Position numbers and translations under genes: made by a program. 45,011 nucleotides of DNA from the NCBI GenBank assembly GCA_937967955.1, contig CALBUB010000071.1:1-45011 (forward strand), written 5' to 3'. Positions 34,749 through 41,697 of this stretch are shown here, one piece after another. The notes beneath the pieces were generated by a model. The model searched no databases and had not been told where the DNA came from. It saw nothing but the letters and a program-made list of their open reading frames with translations. The DNA is from an uncultured Bacillota bacterium (GTDB taxonomy: Bacteria > Bacillota > Clostridia > Tissierellales > Tepidimicrobiaceae). The first letter of the stretch is position 1. The number at the start of each line of letters is the position of its first letter.

Positions 34749-35840
34749 ATGGCTGCTAATCTAATATATATTATGTATGGAGACAAGCCTAAAGCCATGA
34801 TAAAAAGGATATTAGATGAGATAGATATAGAAAAGGATATACCTAGTAAGGCTTCTTTAATAGGTATTAAACCTAACCTAGTCCTTGCAAAGCCTTCTAC
34901 TTCTGGCGCTACCACTTGTCCCCAACTGGTTGAAGGTCTAATAGAATATCTAAAGTCTAAAGGCTATAACAATATAGCTATAATGGAAGGCTCTTGGGTA
35001 GGAGACAGAACCCAGTTGGCCTTTAAGGTGTGTGGCTATGAAGCTTTATCTAAAAAGTACAATATACCCTTGATAGATTTACAAAAGGATAGCCACAGGG
35101 ACTATAAGGTAGATGATATAACTGTTTCAGTTTGCGATAGTATAATGGAAGTTGATTATCTAATCAATATGCCAGTATTAAAGGGCCATTGTCAAACAAA
35201 AATAACTTGTGCCTTAAAAAATATGAAGGGCTGTATTCCAAATAAAGAGAAAAGGCGCTTTCATACTATGGGACTACATGAGCCTATTGCTTACCTAAAT
35301 AAGGTGATAAAGCAGGATTTAATAATAGTGGATGGGATAATAGGGGATTTAAATTTTGAAGAAGGAGGAAATCCCGTCCAGATGAACAGGCTAATAGTGG
35401 GCAAAGACCCAGTGTTAATTGACAGCTATGTGGCCCAATTATTAGGCTATGATATAGAGGATATTCCCTATATAGAAATAGCAGAAAAAATAGGAGTAGG
35501 AAGAAGACTTTCATCAGATGAAAATATAAGAGAATTAAATAAGGATTCAACTCCAATGACCATCCCAAAGACCAGATTGGTAGAAGAGCTTACAAAAAAT
35601 GTGGAAGAAAATATGGCTTGTTCTGCTTGCTATGGAAGTTTAATCCATGCTTTGGATAGATTGAATGATTTAGGTTATCTTTATGAATTGGATGGAAAGC
35701 TATATATTGGACAAGGCTTTAAAGGAAAGAAGAGAGAAGGCATAGGAATAGGCAGCTGTACTAAAGGCTTTGAAAAGAGTCTGCCAGGATGTCCTCCTAA
35801 GGCTAAGGATATAATAGAATTTTTGAAGGCTTCTATTTGA
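34749..35840 (+). CDS. DUF362 domain protein
   Basis: About 363 residues, a DUF362 family protein of unknown function. Recognisable segments are IKPNLVLAKPSTSGATTCP near residue 45, YLINMPVLKGHCQTKITCALKNMKGC near 140 (key piece PVLKGHCQTKIT), IIVDGIIGDLNFEEGG and GKDPVLIDSYVAQLLGYD. The C-terminus has isolated cysteines (MACSACYG, GSCTKGFE, PGCPPKAKD) rather than the two CxxCxxCxxxCP ferredoxin motifs of many DUF362 proteins, so a normal 2[4Fe-4S] domain is not seen. I start at ATG 34749 behind GAGGTG; GTG 34740 is an alternative adding three residues. It stands alone between a pseudogene pair and exonuclease III. Confidence 0.85.
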   Translation: MAANLIYIMYGDKPKAMIKRILDEIDIEKDIPSKASLIGIKPNLVLAKPSTSGATTCPQLVEGLIEYLKSKGYNNIAIMEGSWVGDRTQLAFKVCGYEALSKKYNIPLIDLQKDSHRDYKVDDITVSVCDSIMEVDYLINMPVLKGHCQTKITCALKNMKGCIPNKEKRRFHTMGLHEPIAYLNKVIKQDLIIVDGIIGDLNFEEGGNPVQMNRLIVGKDPVLIDSYVAQLLGYDIEDIPYIEIAEKIGVGRRLSSDENIRELNKDSTPMTIPKTRLVEELTKNVEENMACSACYGSLIHALDRLNDLGYLYELDGKLYIGQGFKGKKREGIGIGSCTKGFEKSLPGCPPKAKDIIEFLKASI

Positions 35841-35891
35841 TTTTATTAGAAGCAATAGCTGTAAAAGATTAAATAAAAAGGGGGAAGACAA

Positions 35892-36728
35892 TTGATATTT
35901 ATTTCATGGAATATTGATTCATTAAATGCAGCACTAACAGGCACTTCCAATAGAGCCATATTATCTCGTAAGGTATTAGAAACTATTGGAGAGCATGAGC
36001 CGGAGGTTATTGCCTTCCAGGAAACAAAGCTACCAAGTAGTGGCCCTACTAAAAAACATTTACAAATACTAAAGGATATGTTTCCTGACTATGAAATTGT
36101 TTGGAATTCTTCTGTAGAACCAGCCCGTAAGGGCTATGCTGGTACCATGTTTTTGTATAAAAATAATTTGTCACCAACTGTTACTTACCCTAAAATTGGT
36201 GCACCAGGCACTATGGATTATGAGGGTAGAATCATCACCTTGGAGTTTGATAGCTTCTTCCTAACCCAAGTTTATACACCTAATGCAGGGGAGGGTTTAA
36301 ACCGCTTAGGGGAACGCCAAATATGGGATAGGAAATATGCCGATTATTTAGCGGAATTAGATAAGAAAAAACCTGTTATTGCAGCTGGAGATTTTAATGT
36401 AGCCCATAGGGAGATAGACTTAGCCCATCCAGATAGGAACCGTCAATCGGCTGGCTTTACCGATGAAGAACGTGAAGGCTTTACTAATCTATTGGCCAGA
36501 GGTTTTACAGACACCTTTAGATACCTCCATGGGGATGTAACTGGGGTTTATACCTGGTGGAATCAGAGGGCTAGGACAAGTAAAATAAACAATTCTGGTT
36601 GGAGGATTGATTATTGGCTTGTAAGTGACCGTATTGCCCATAGGGTTGTTAGATCTGAAATGATTGATTCAGGACCAAGACAAGACCATACGCCTATTTT
36701 ACTAGAAATAGACCTTAATAACATGTAA
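35892..36728 (+). CDS. exoA: Exodeoxyribonuclease III (AP endonuclease, ExoA/Xth family)
   Basis: DNA-repair nuclease of 278 residues acting at abasic sites. Endonuclease/exonuclease/phosphatase motifs are intact: FISWNIDSLNAAL, AFQETKLP (metal Glu), YAGTMFLYK, ITLEFDSFFLTQVYTPN, AAGDFNVAHREIDLAHPD (catalytic Asp and Asn), GFTDEEREGF, YTWWNQRA, WRIDYWLVSD and the terminal DHTPILLEID. The start is TTG at 35892 after AAGGGGGAAG. No operon partner is adjacent; a glutathione peroxidase remnant follows. Confidence 0.95.
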   Translation: MIFISWNIDSLNAALTGTSNRAILSRKVLETIGEHEPEVIAFQETKLPSSGPTKKHLQILKDMFPDYEIVWNSSVEPARKGYAGTMFLYKNNLSPTVTYPKIGAPGTMDYEGRIITLEFDSFFLTQVYTPNAGEGLNRLGERQIWDRKYADYLAELDKKKPVIAAGDFNVAHREIDLAHPDRNRQSAGFTDEEREGFTNLLARGFTDTFRYLHGDVTGVYTWWNQRARTSKINNSGWRIDYWLVSDRIAHRVVRSEMIDSGPRQDHTPILLEIDLNNM

Positions 36729-36843
36729 GTTATAAGGTTTGATAAAACTTCCCTTGATTTTTATAGGCTTGTCACAAGTTTTGAGTTTAAGAATATATTA
36801 GTATTAAAGAGGCTTGTCAAATTTGTGTGAAGGGAAGTGAAGT

Positions 36844-36978
36844 ATGGCAATAATTAATGTAACACCTGACATGGATATTACTAAGTTCTTAGTAGATAGG
36901 GAAGGCAATGTGGTTAAGAGATTCGAACCGGCAGATGATTTTACAAAAATAGAGGAGAGCATAAAGGAGCTATTATAA
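36844..36978 (+). pseudogene. Glutathione peroxidase C-terminal remnant
   Basis: A 44-residue frame: MAIINVTPDMDITKFLVD then REGNVVKRFEPADDF then TKIEESIKELL. The pattern N-x-T-K-F-L-V-D-x-x-G-x-V-V-x-R-F is the C-terminal end of glutathione peroxidases, normally preceded by about 115 residues including the catalytic Cys/Sec and Gln. Those are absent, so no peroxidase can result. A possible promoter (TTGTCA 36769, 17 bases, AATATA 36792) and a GAAGGGAAG ribosome site survive, so the lesion looks like an internal deletion. AGGCTTGTCA occurs twice here (36766 and 36810). Confidence 0.7.
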
Positions 36979-37002
36979 AAGTATGGAATAAAATAAGTTT
37001 TC

Positions 37003-37060
37003 AACAATATGGGATATAAGCATTTTTGGATGCTTATATCCCATATTGTTTATTATTTTG
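37003..37060 (+). terminator. Unusually long perfect hairpin
   Basis: A 21-base perfect inverted repeat, left arm 37003-37023 (AACAATATGGG...GCAT) and right arm 37030-37050, loop TTTTGG, followed by TATTATTTT. It lies 24 bases after the glutathione peroxidase remnant. It may simply be a strong terminator, but the stem is much longer than others in the window. Confidence 0.6.
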
Positions 37061-37123
37061 ACATAGTAGATCTAATAAAGCAATAAGCAGACAGACATTA
37101 ATTACGAAAGCGAATTGAGTTCG

Positions 37124-37152
37124 TTGAAAAAATTCTGAAAATTTGATATAAT
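37124..37152 (+). promoter_or_regulatory. Sigma-A promoter with embedded CodY-like box
   Basis: TTGAAA (37124-37129), exactly 17 bases, TATAAT (37147-37152). Bases 37129-37143 (AAAATTCTGAAAATT) match the CodY consensus at 13 of 15 positions and fill the spacer, a position suited to repression. It drives the metallophosphoesterase gene 50 bases downstream. Confidence 0.55.
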
Positions 37153-37201
37153 TAACTGACTAAAGTTACTGCTTTTTATTTATTAGGAGGCAATAGCTAA
37201 T

Positions 37202-37828
37202 ATGAAATCAATAGAAAACATATATAAGGGTTTATTGTCCATATTTAACTATCCCCATATTCCAAAAGAACTGTTAGAAAAACTGAAGGGACCCATACTA
37301 TTGCATATAAGTGATACTCCTGTGGGAATTTATGACTATATCTTTAGAATAATTGACATTTTAAAGCCCCAGTACATTATACATACAGGTGACATGGCAG
37401 ACAATATAAAGTTAGGTAACTATAAATATAAAACTGATCTTTATATTAAAGGAGTTAAAAGGCTTATTCAGGAACTAGAGAAGAATGAGCATTCAAAGAA
37501 CTACTATGCATTGGGTAACCATGATGATTATGAAGTTGTTAATAAATTGAGTGAAAGAGGGACTATTCTACAGGAGAATTTTCTAGAAATCCATAATTAC
37601 AAATTTGTAATTAATCACTATTATAAGAAACATTTTAAGGAAGTAGATTTCTATCTTTATGGTCATAGCTTTGAACCAATACATTATAAAAACAATAAAA
37701 CTATTGGCTTGAATGGGGTATTAAATATAAATATAATAGACTTATCAAATGGAGAAGTCCACCATTTAGATTATCCAGTAGGGACAAATAGACTAAGATT
37801 AATGGAATTTAGAAGGGTCCATTTATAA
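37202..37828 (+). CDS. Calcineurin-like metallophosphoesterase with altered metal site
   Basis: 208 residues with the calcineurin-like motif order: ILLHISDTP (motif I, residues 33-40), IIHTGDMADN (motif II), YALGNHDDYE (motif III, catalytic Asn-His), FVINHYYKKHF and LYGHSFEP (last motif). Motif I is D-T-P instead of D-x-H, and the last is G-H-S-F instead of G-H-T-H. Both missing histidines are ligands of the same first metal in canonical enzymes, so the change looks co-ordinated rather than random. The start ATG has AGGAGG. A CodY-like box lies in its promoter. It is followed 17 bases later by an unknown gene, probably co-transcribed. The substrate is unknown. Confidence 0.82.
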   Translation: MKSIENIYKGLLSIFNYPHIPKELLEKLKGPILLHISDTPVGIYDYIFRIIDILKPQYIIHTGDMADNIKLGNYKYKTDLYIKGVKRLIQELEKNEHSKNYYALGNHDDYEVVNKLSERGTILQENFLEIHNYKFVINHYYKKHFKEVDFYLYGHSFEPIHYKNNKTIGLNGVLNINIIDLSNGEVHHLDYPVGTNRLRLMEFRRVHL

Positions 37829-37845
37829 AAATAAGGGGGATAGCT

Positions 37846-38838
37846 ATGTTTCTATTTAGGATGGGTCCGCGCTTTTTGTTTTTTAGAACAGAAAATACTG
37901 ATGAAGTTGCATCCTTTTTAGAGCAGAAACTTGATGGAGAAATTACGGATTTTTGGCAAGGCTTTGAGAAAGCATCCGATAATAGTACCTTGTGCTTTAT
38001 AACGGATATTACTCCTATAAAAACTAGTGTAGAAGATGCTAGAAAAATTGTGCTTATCAATGATGCTTCTACAATAATACTATCTTCAATTATAAACAGC
38101 CAAGTTTGTCACATGTTGAATAGGGTTGATATGGGGCCAGCATCTGTGGTCATGAGAATAGCTGGTAATGAAAGTAAGCTAATAGAGAAAATAAAGGAGA
38201 GATTTTCTGGAAAAGAGATTGACCTTATTGAAGGTATAAGATTAGGAGAAAAGGACGATACTCTTATAGCTTTTACTAATAAGACTATTAATGGACCTGT
38301 GGCTGTAGCTAATATTTTGAAAACAAAACTATTAATTCCAAAGCCTATTAGAGAAGTGCAAGGTATATTGAGATTAGAGGCCTTAAGGTTTATTACCCAG
38401 TGCTTAGATGATAGCCAATGGTATGAGCTTAGAATTAATATATATGATTCTAATGGGAAATATGAAGAAAACTATGAAAGGCTTATATATATATTATCAA
38501 AGCTAGAAGTAGGCATGATTTTAGGAGAGAGCTGGACAAAAGACTATGCAGTAATGCTTTTTTCAGTACTAACCTACCAGGTGAGGCTGTTTACCTTTTC
38601 TTCCCCTGAAGAAGTTAAGAAGATGCTTATGGCATTAGAATTTACAATGGATGGCAAGAGATTGGTGGATTTTGATTTATACTACAAGAATAAGAAAATC
38701 TATTGGACTAATGTAGTGAAGAATAGAAAGAAGAAAAGCAAGGCTGAGTGGGCTGTTAACTATAGAAAAAAATTGTATGAAAAGCTTAGTCAGGAAGATA
38801 TAGAAACCTTAGAGAATATGGAAAAAGACCTTATTTAA
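37846..38838 (+). CDS. Uncharacterised 330-residue protein
   Basis: I do not recognise this family. The protein is soluble by eye (no clear transmembrane helix or signal peptide; the opening FLFRMGPRFLFF is only mildly hydrophobic). It appears to have an alpha/beta N-terminal half (FRTENTDEVASFLEQKL, LCFITDITPIKTS, KIVLINDASTIILSSI), a middle part with repeated I-x-x-G-I-R-L-G-E patterns, and a basic C-terminus (NRKKKSKAEWAVNYRKKLYEKL). No metal-binding or nucleotide-binding motif stands out, and Cys residues are sparse. The start ATG has AAGGGGG. It lies 17 bases after the metallophosphoesterase and ends at a terminator, so the two form a two-gene unit under the 37124 promoter. Confidence 0.75.
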   Translation: MFLFRMGPRFLFFRTENTDEVASFLEQKLDGEITDFWQGFEKASDNSTLCFITDITPIKTSVEDARKIVLINDASTIILSSIINSQVCHMLNRVDMGPASVVMRIAGNESKLIEKIKERFSGKEIDLIEGIRLGEKDDTLIAFTNKTINGPVAVANILKTKLLIPKPIREVQGILRLEALRFITQCLDDSQWYELRINIYDSNGKYEENYERLIYILSKLEVGMILGESWTKDYAVMLFSVLTYQVRLFTFSSPEEVKKMLMALEFTMDGKRLVDFDLYYKNKKIYWTNVVKNRKKKSKAEWAVNYRKKLYEKLSQEDIETLENMEKDLI

Positions 38839-38842
38839 AAAT

Positions 38843-38871
38843 ACCTGGACCAAAAGACCAGGTGTTTTTAT
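38843..38871 (+). terminator. Terminator after the unknown 330-residue gene
   Basis: ACCTGG (38843-38848) pairs with CCAGGT (38858-38863), with additional inner pairing, followed by GTTTTTATTT. Confidence 0.75.
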
Positions 38872-38889
38872 TTATATGGAGACTAGTTT

Positions 38890-39441
38890 TTATTTATACT
38901 TTCTTATAAGCTCTACAAAAGCGTCTACTAAGGCTTGGATTGAAAGGACAATTCTTTCATCTACAACATCCCCATTTGCATCAAAGGAAGCATCAGAAAC
39001 CTTAATATAAGCTTCTGGTTGTTGAACTACTGGCATATTAAGGAATACCAGAGTTTGGCGTAGATGGTGGTTTGCTCCAAAGCCACTTAATCTTCCTGGG
39101 GATTGGCTGATGATTGTTGCAGGTTTCCCATCCCATATACTTTCTCCATAGGGCCTTGAACCAACATCTAATGCATTTTTTAATACTGGCGGTATGGAGC
39201 GGTTATATTCAGGAGTTACAAACAATACTGCATCTATTTCTTTCATCTTATTACGGAACCTAGTATATGCTTCAGGAGGCCTGTTTTCATCGTCATAATC
39301 TTGGTTATATAAGGGTAGGTCTCCTATTTCAATAAGCTCTGCTTCATAGCCTTCAGGGAATAAAGTTGCAGCTTTATTGGCTATTTTTTTAGAGTAAGAA
39401 TCCTTTCTTAAACTACCAGCTATTATACCAATCTTAACCAT
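38890..39441 (-). CDS. NADPH-dependent FMN reductase family protein (copy 1)
   Basis: Flavodoxin-fold reductase of 183 residues from ATG 39441. That start is preceded by GAAAGGACGG; the longer frame to 39477 adds 12 unlike residues and overlaps a terminator. FMN-phosphate loop: GIIAGSLRKDSYSKKIA; flavin-contact loop: FVTPEYNRSIPPVLKNALD; then GFGANHHLRQTLVFLNMPV. Relatives reduce FMN, quinones, azo dyes or chromate with NADPH. A second paralogue lies just upstream on the same strand, and a hairpin between them suggests separate transcripts. Confidence 0.92.
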   Translation of the reverse strand: MVKIGIIAGSLRKDSYSKKIANKAATLFPEGYEAELIEIGDLPLYNQDYDDENRPPEAYTRFRNKMKEIDAVLFVTPEYNRSIPPVLKNALDVGSRPYGESIWDGKPATIISQSPGRLSGFGANHHLRQTLVFLNMPVVQQPEAYIKVSDASFDANGDVVDERIVLSIQALVDAFVELIRKYK

Positions 39442-39475
39442 TCTACCGTCCTTTCTTTTGTTTATTGATAAGCAC

Positions 39476-39507
39476 AAAAATAGGGATAGCTTTGCTACCC
39501 CTATTTT
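39476..39507 (-). terminator. Terminator of FMN reductase copy 2
   Basis: On the plus strand AAAATAGGG (with ATAGC) pairs with CCCTATTTT around a TTT-containing loop, 39477-39505. Read on the minus strand it ends in TATTTTTGTG. It lies between the two FMN reductase genes. Confidence 0.7.
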
Positions 39508-39517
39508 GCACCGTAAG

Positions 39518-40063
39518 TTAATTATTTATTCTATTTATCCATTCTATAAAATTATCCACTACTTGATCTAGAAACTCTATAGTAGGTTTATGGGTTAAAT
39601 TTCCTTCTTCGTCCATTTTATCCATTACATTTCCAATAAAGACTTCATTGCCAGGTAATGTAATTACTCCAACACCTGGTGAATTCAAAATTTGACGTAA
39701 ATGGATTTGAGCCTTTACAGTGCCTAACATTCCCATTGATGCTCCTACAATCATTCCAGGTTTATTTACCATGACTTTTTCTACTCTGGAAAACCAATCT
39801 ATAGCATTTTTTAATACTCCTGGGATTGAATGATTGTATTCTGGGGTTATAAAAATTAAGCCATCACTATTTTTAATTTTCTCTCTGTATTCTATAATTA
39901 TATCTGGTGGAGTAAGTTCAATATCTTCATTGTACATGGGTATATTTTCTAACGTCAGTATTTCTATATCTAGTTTATCCTTGTATCTCTCTTTCATGTA
40001 TTTAGCTAATTTTCTGTTGTAGGATTTTTTACTTATACTGCCTAATATTGCAACAACTTTCAC
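39518..40063 (-). CDS. NADPH-dependent FMN reductase family protein (copy 2)
   Basis: Paralogue of the neighbouring gene, 181 residues. FMN loop: AILGSISKKSYNRKLAKYM; flavin-contact loop: FITPEYNHSIPGVLKNAIDW; then GASMGMLGTVKAQIHLRQIL. GTG at 40063 is preferred as start (GGAGG spaced 7 bases); TTG at 40066 would add one residue. The two copies share the GS(I/L)xK(K/D)SY and TPEYNxSIPxVLKNA motifs but differ elsewhere, so the duplication is not recent. It is divergent from dusA across a 145-base gap holding a palindrome (40144-40158). Confidence 0.92.
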   Translation of the reverse strand: MKVVAILGSISKKSYNRKLAKYMKERYKDKLDIEILTLENIPMYNEDIELTPPDIIIEYREKIKNSDGLIFITPEYNHSIPGVLKNAIDWFSRVEKVMVNKPGMIVGASMGMLGTVKAQIHLRQILNSPGVGVITLPGNEVFIGNVMDKMDEEGNLTHKPTIEFLDQVVDNFIEWINRINN

Positions 40064-40143
40064 CAAGCTACCTCCTTAAAATAATCACTATATTATTACT
40101 ACTAATACCCTAAAAATTAGAAAATAAAATATATGGACAGCTG

Positions 40144-40158
40144 TTTAGTTAAACTAAA
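40144..40158. promoter_or_regulatory. Palindrome between FMN reductase and dusA
   Basis: TTTAGTT A AACTAAA is a perfect 7+1+7 inverted repeat in the divergent 40064-40208 gap. It could be an operator for either gene. Nothing else ties it to a particular regulator. Confidence 0.3.
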
Positions 40159-40208
40159 TTATAAGCTAGTAAAAATTAAGGACAAAAATAAAAGGGAAGG
40201 AGAACACT

Positions 40209-41234
40209 ATGGTTAGAATAAGTATTGCACCAATGGTAGACATAACTGATAGGCATTTTAGATATTTTTGCCGCCTATTAACTAAAAGAGCCATGTTATA
40301 TACAGAGATGATTACCAGCAGTGCCATTATCCATGGAGATAGGAATAAGTTATTAGATTTTAACCCTGTAGAAAAGCCTATAGCTTTACAGCTAGCAGGC
40401 TGTGATAAGGAGGAAATTGCTGAAGCAGTTAAAATTGCAGAAGATTGGGATTATGATGAGATAAATTTAAATGTAGGCTGCCCATCAGATAGGGTTTCAG
40501 GCAATCAAATGGGAGCTGCTCTTATGGCCTATCCTGAATTGGTGGCAGAAATTGTTCAAGCTATGAAAAGGGAAACCAAAAAGCCAATTACTGTAAAACA
40601 TAGAATCGGCATTGAGGGAACTAATGTATTACCTACTTCATTACCGAAAATAGTATATGATAAATATGAGGATTTAGAGTATTTTATTAAAGTTCTTTCT
40701 CAGGCAGGAGTAAAGCACTTCATAATCCATGCACGCATTGCCATACTGGAAGGGTTAAGTCCAAAAGAAAATAGGGAGATTCCACCTCTTAGATATGAGG
40801 ATGTTTATAAAATAAAGGAAAACTTTCCAGCTTTGTTTATTGAAATAAATGGAGGGATAAGAACTATTGAATCTATTAAAAAACATTTAAATTATGTAGA
40901 TGGAGTTATGTTAGGTAGGGTGGCTTATGAAAATCCCTTCTTGCTAGCAGAAGTAGACCAATTTTTTGAAGGTGGCAAAATAAACAATATTTCTAGGAGG
41001 GAAGTTATAGAAGGCTTAATAGATTATGTAGAAAGGTTTGGAGAAGACCAAAAAATGGGCTACCATGCTTTAAGGAATACATTAGGACTTTTCCATAATA
41101 AAAGGGGCAGTAAAATATGGAGGCGGCTTTTGACTCCTCCTTGGGAAGAAGGTGTCTATGCTAAGGATATATTAAAAAGAGCTTTGGAAGTTCTTCCTGA
41201 AGAAGTATTAGAGGAAAGGCCAAGTGAGCAGTAG
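40209..41234 (+). CDS. dusA: tRNA-dihydrouridine synthase, DusA type
   Basis: FMN enzyme reducing specific uridines in tRNA D-loops; 341 residues. Motifs: SIAPMVDITDRHFRYFCRLL at the N-terminus, YTEMITSSAIIHGD, PIALQLAGCD, the catalytic-Cys segment INLNVGCPSDRVSG, GAALMAYPELV, ITVKHRIGI, FIIHARIAILEGLSPKENR and the FMN phosphate site INGGIRT. The DITDRHFR and GCPSDRVSGNQMGA signatures match the DusA branch (best known from Proteobacteria) rather than the DusB-like branch common in Firmicutes, so horizontal acquisition is possible, though base composition is unremarkable. The start ATG has AAGGGAAGGAG. Confidence 0.9.
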   Translation: MVRISIAPMVDITDRHFRYFCRLLTKRAMLYTEMITSSAIIHGDRNKLLDFNPVEKPIALQLAGCDKEEIAEAVKIAEDWDYDEINLNVGCPSDRVSGNQMGAALMAYPELVAEIVQAMKRETKKPITVKHRIGIEGTNVLPTSLPKIVYDKYEDLEYFIKVLSQAGVKHFIIHARIAILEGLSPKENREIPPLRYEDVYKIKENFPALFIEINGGIRTIESIKKHLNYVDGVMLGRVAYENPFLLAEVDQFFEGGKINNISRREVIEGLIDYVERFGEDQKMGYHALRNTLGLFHNKRGSKIWRRLLTPPWEEGVYAKDILKRALEVLPEEVLEERPSEQ

Positions 41235-41296
41235 AATATTTGCTAATTACACATATAAGTAGTAAAATATATGGTGCTCCATTATAAGAAAGGAAG

Positions 41297-41313
41297 TGTC
41301 AAAATTTTTTACA
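41297..41313. promoter_or_regulatory. TGT-N11-ACA inverted repeat, copy 1
   Basis: TGTCAAAATTTTTTACA, an imperfect 17-base palindrome, 385 bases upstream of the transporter gene. Copies 2 and 3 are at 41574 and 43367. Confidence 0.45.
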
Positions 41314-41573
41314 TATCAGTCAATTTTAATACTTTTTTATCTGCTAAAACTATTTTTTTCCATAAACAATATATGCTAATCTATAAAATAAAAAGGTATA
41401 AAATTCCTTTACTTTTTCGCATTTTCCCTTTATAACATGAATTGTATAGATTTTTCAGGCCTATAATACATACGTATGCTGACCTTTATACTTTCCAAAA
41501 TAGCACTTTTATGGAAAGAAATACCAACTGCGTTAATTTTATGGACAAGTCATGAAGGAAACCCACATAAGGA

Positions 41574-41590
41574 TGTCAAAATATTTTACA
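41574..41590. promoter_or_regulatory. TGT-N11-ACA inverted repeat, copy 2
   Basis: TGTCAAAATATTTTACA differs from copy 1 at a single base. It lies 108 bases before the transporter ATG, a normal distance for an upstream activator site. Confidence 0.5.
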
Positions 41591-41697
41591 CTTGTTATAA
41601 AAACAATTCAACACAACTAGTTATTGCTTTTATTATAAATAAGCTTTTTAATACACAAATTTACAATTTAATATGACAATATAAAGGGGGTATTTAT

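Larger units (their letters stand above)
41235..41697. other. 463-base AT-rich regulatory gap before the transporter
   Basis: No convincing gene: a short frame at 41476-41676 lacks a ribosome site and looks random. The region holds two TGT-N11-ACA imperfect palindromes (41297-41313 and 41574-41590). I found no consensus sigma-A pair or sigma-54 -24/-12 element, although AT-rich -10-like hexamers abound. Confidence 0.6.

Noticed and set aside
36921..36934. TTCGAA-containing segment as a tRNA T-arm
   Set aside because: No acceptor or anticodon stem can be drawn; it is part of the glutathione peroxidase remnant's codons.
36804..37007. 67-codon minus-strand frame over the peroxidase remnant
   Set aside because: It is antisense to the recognisable peroxidase C-terminus, and runs out of the 21-base hairpin.
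41476..41676. 66-codon frame in the gap before the DctM-like gene
   Set aside because: No ribosome site and random-looking composition; it overlaps a TGT-N11-ACA repeat.
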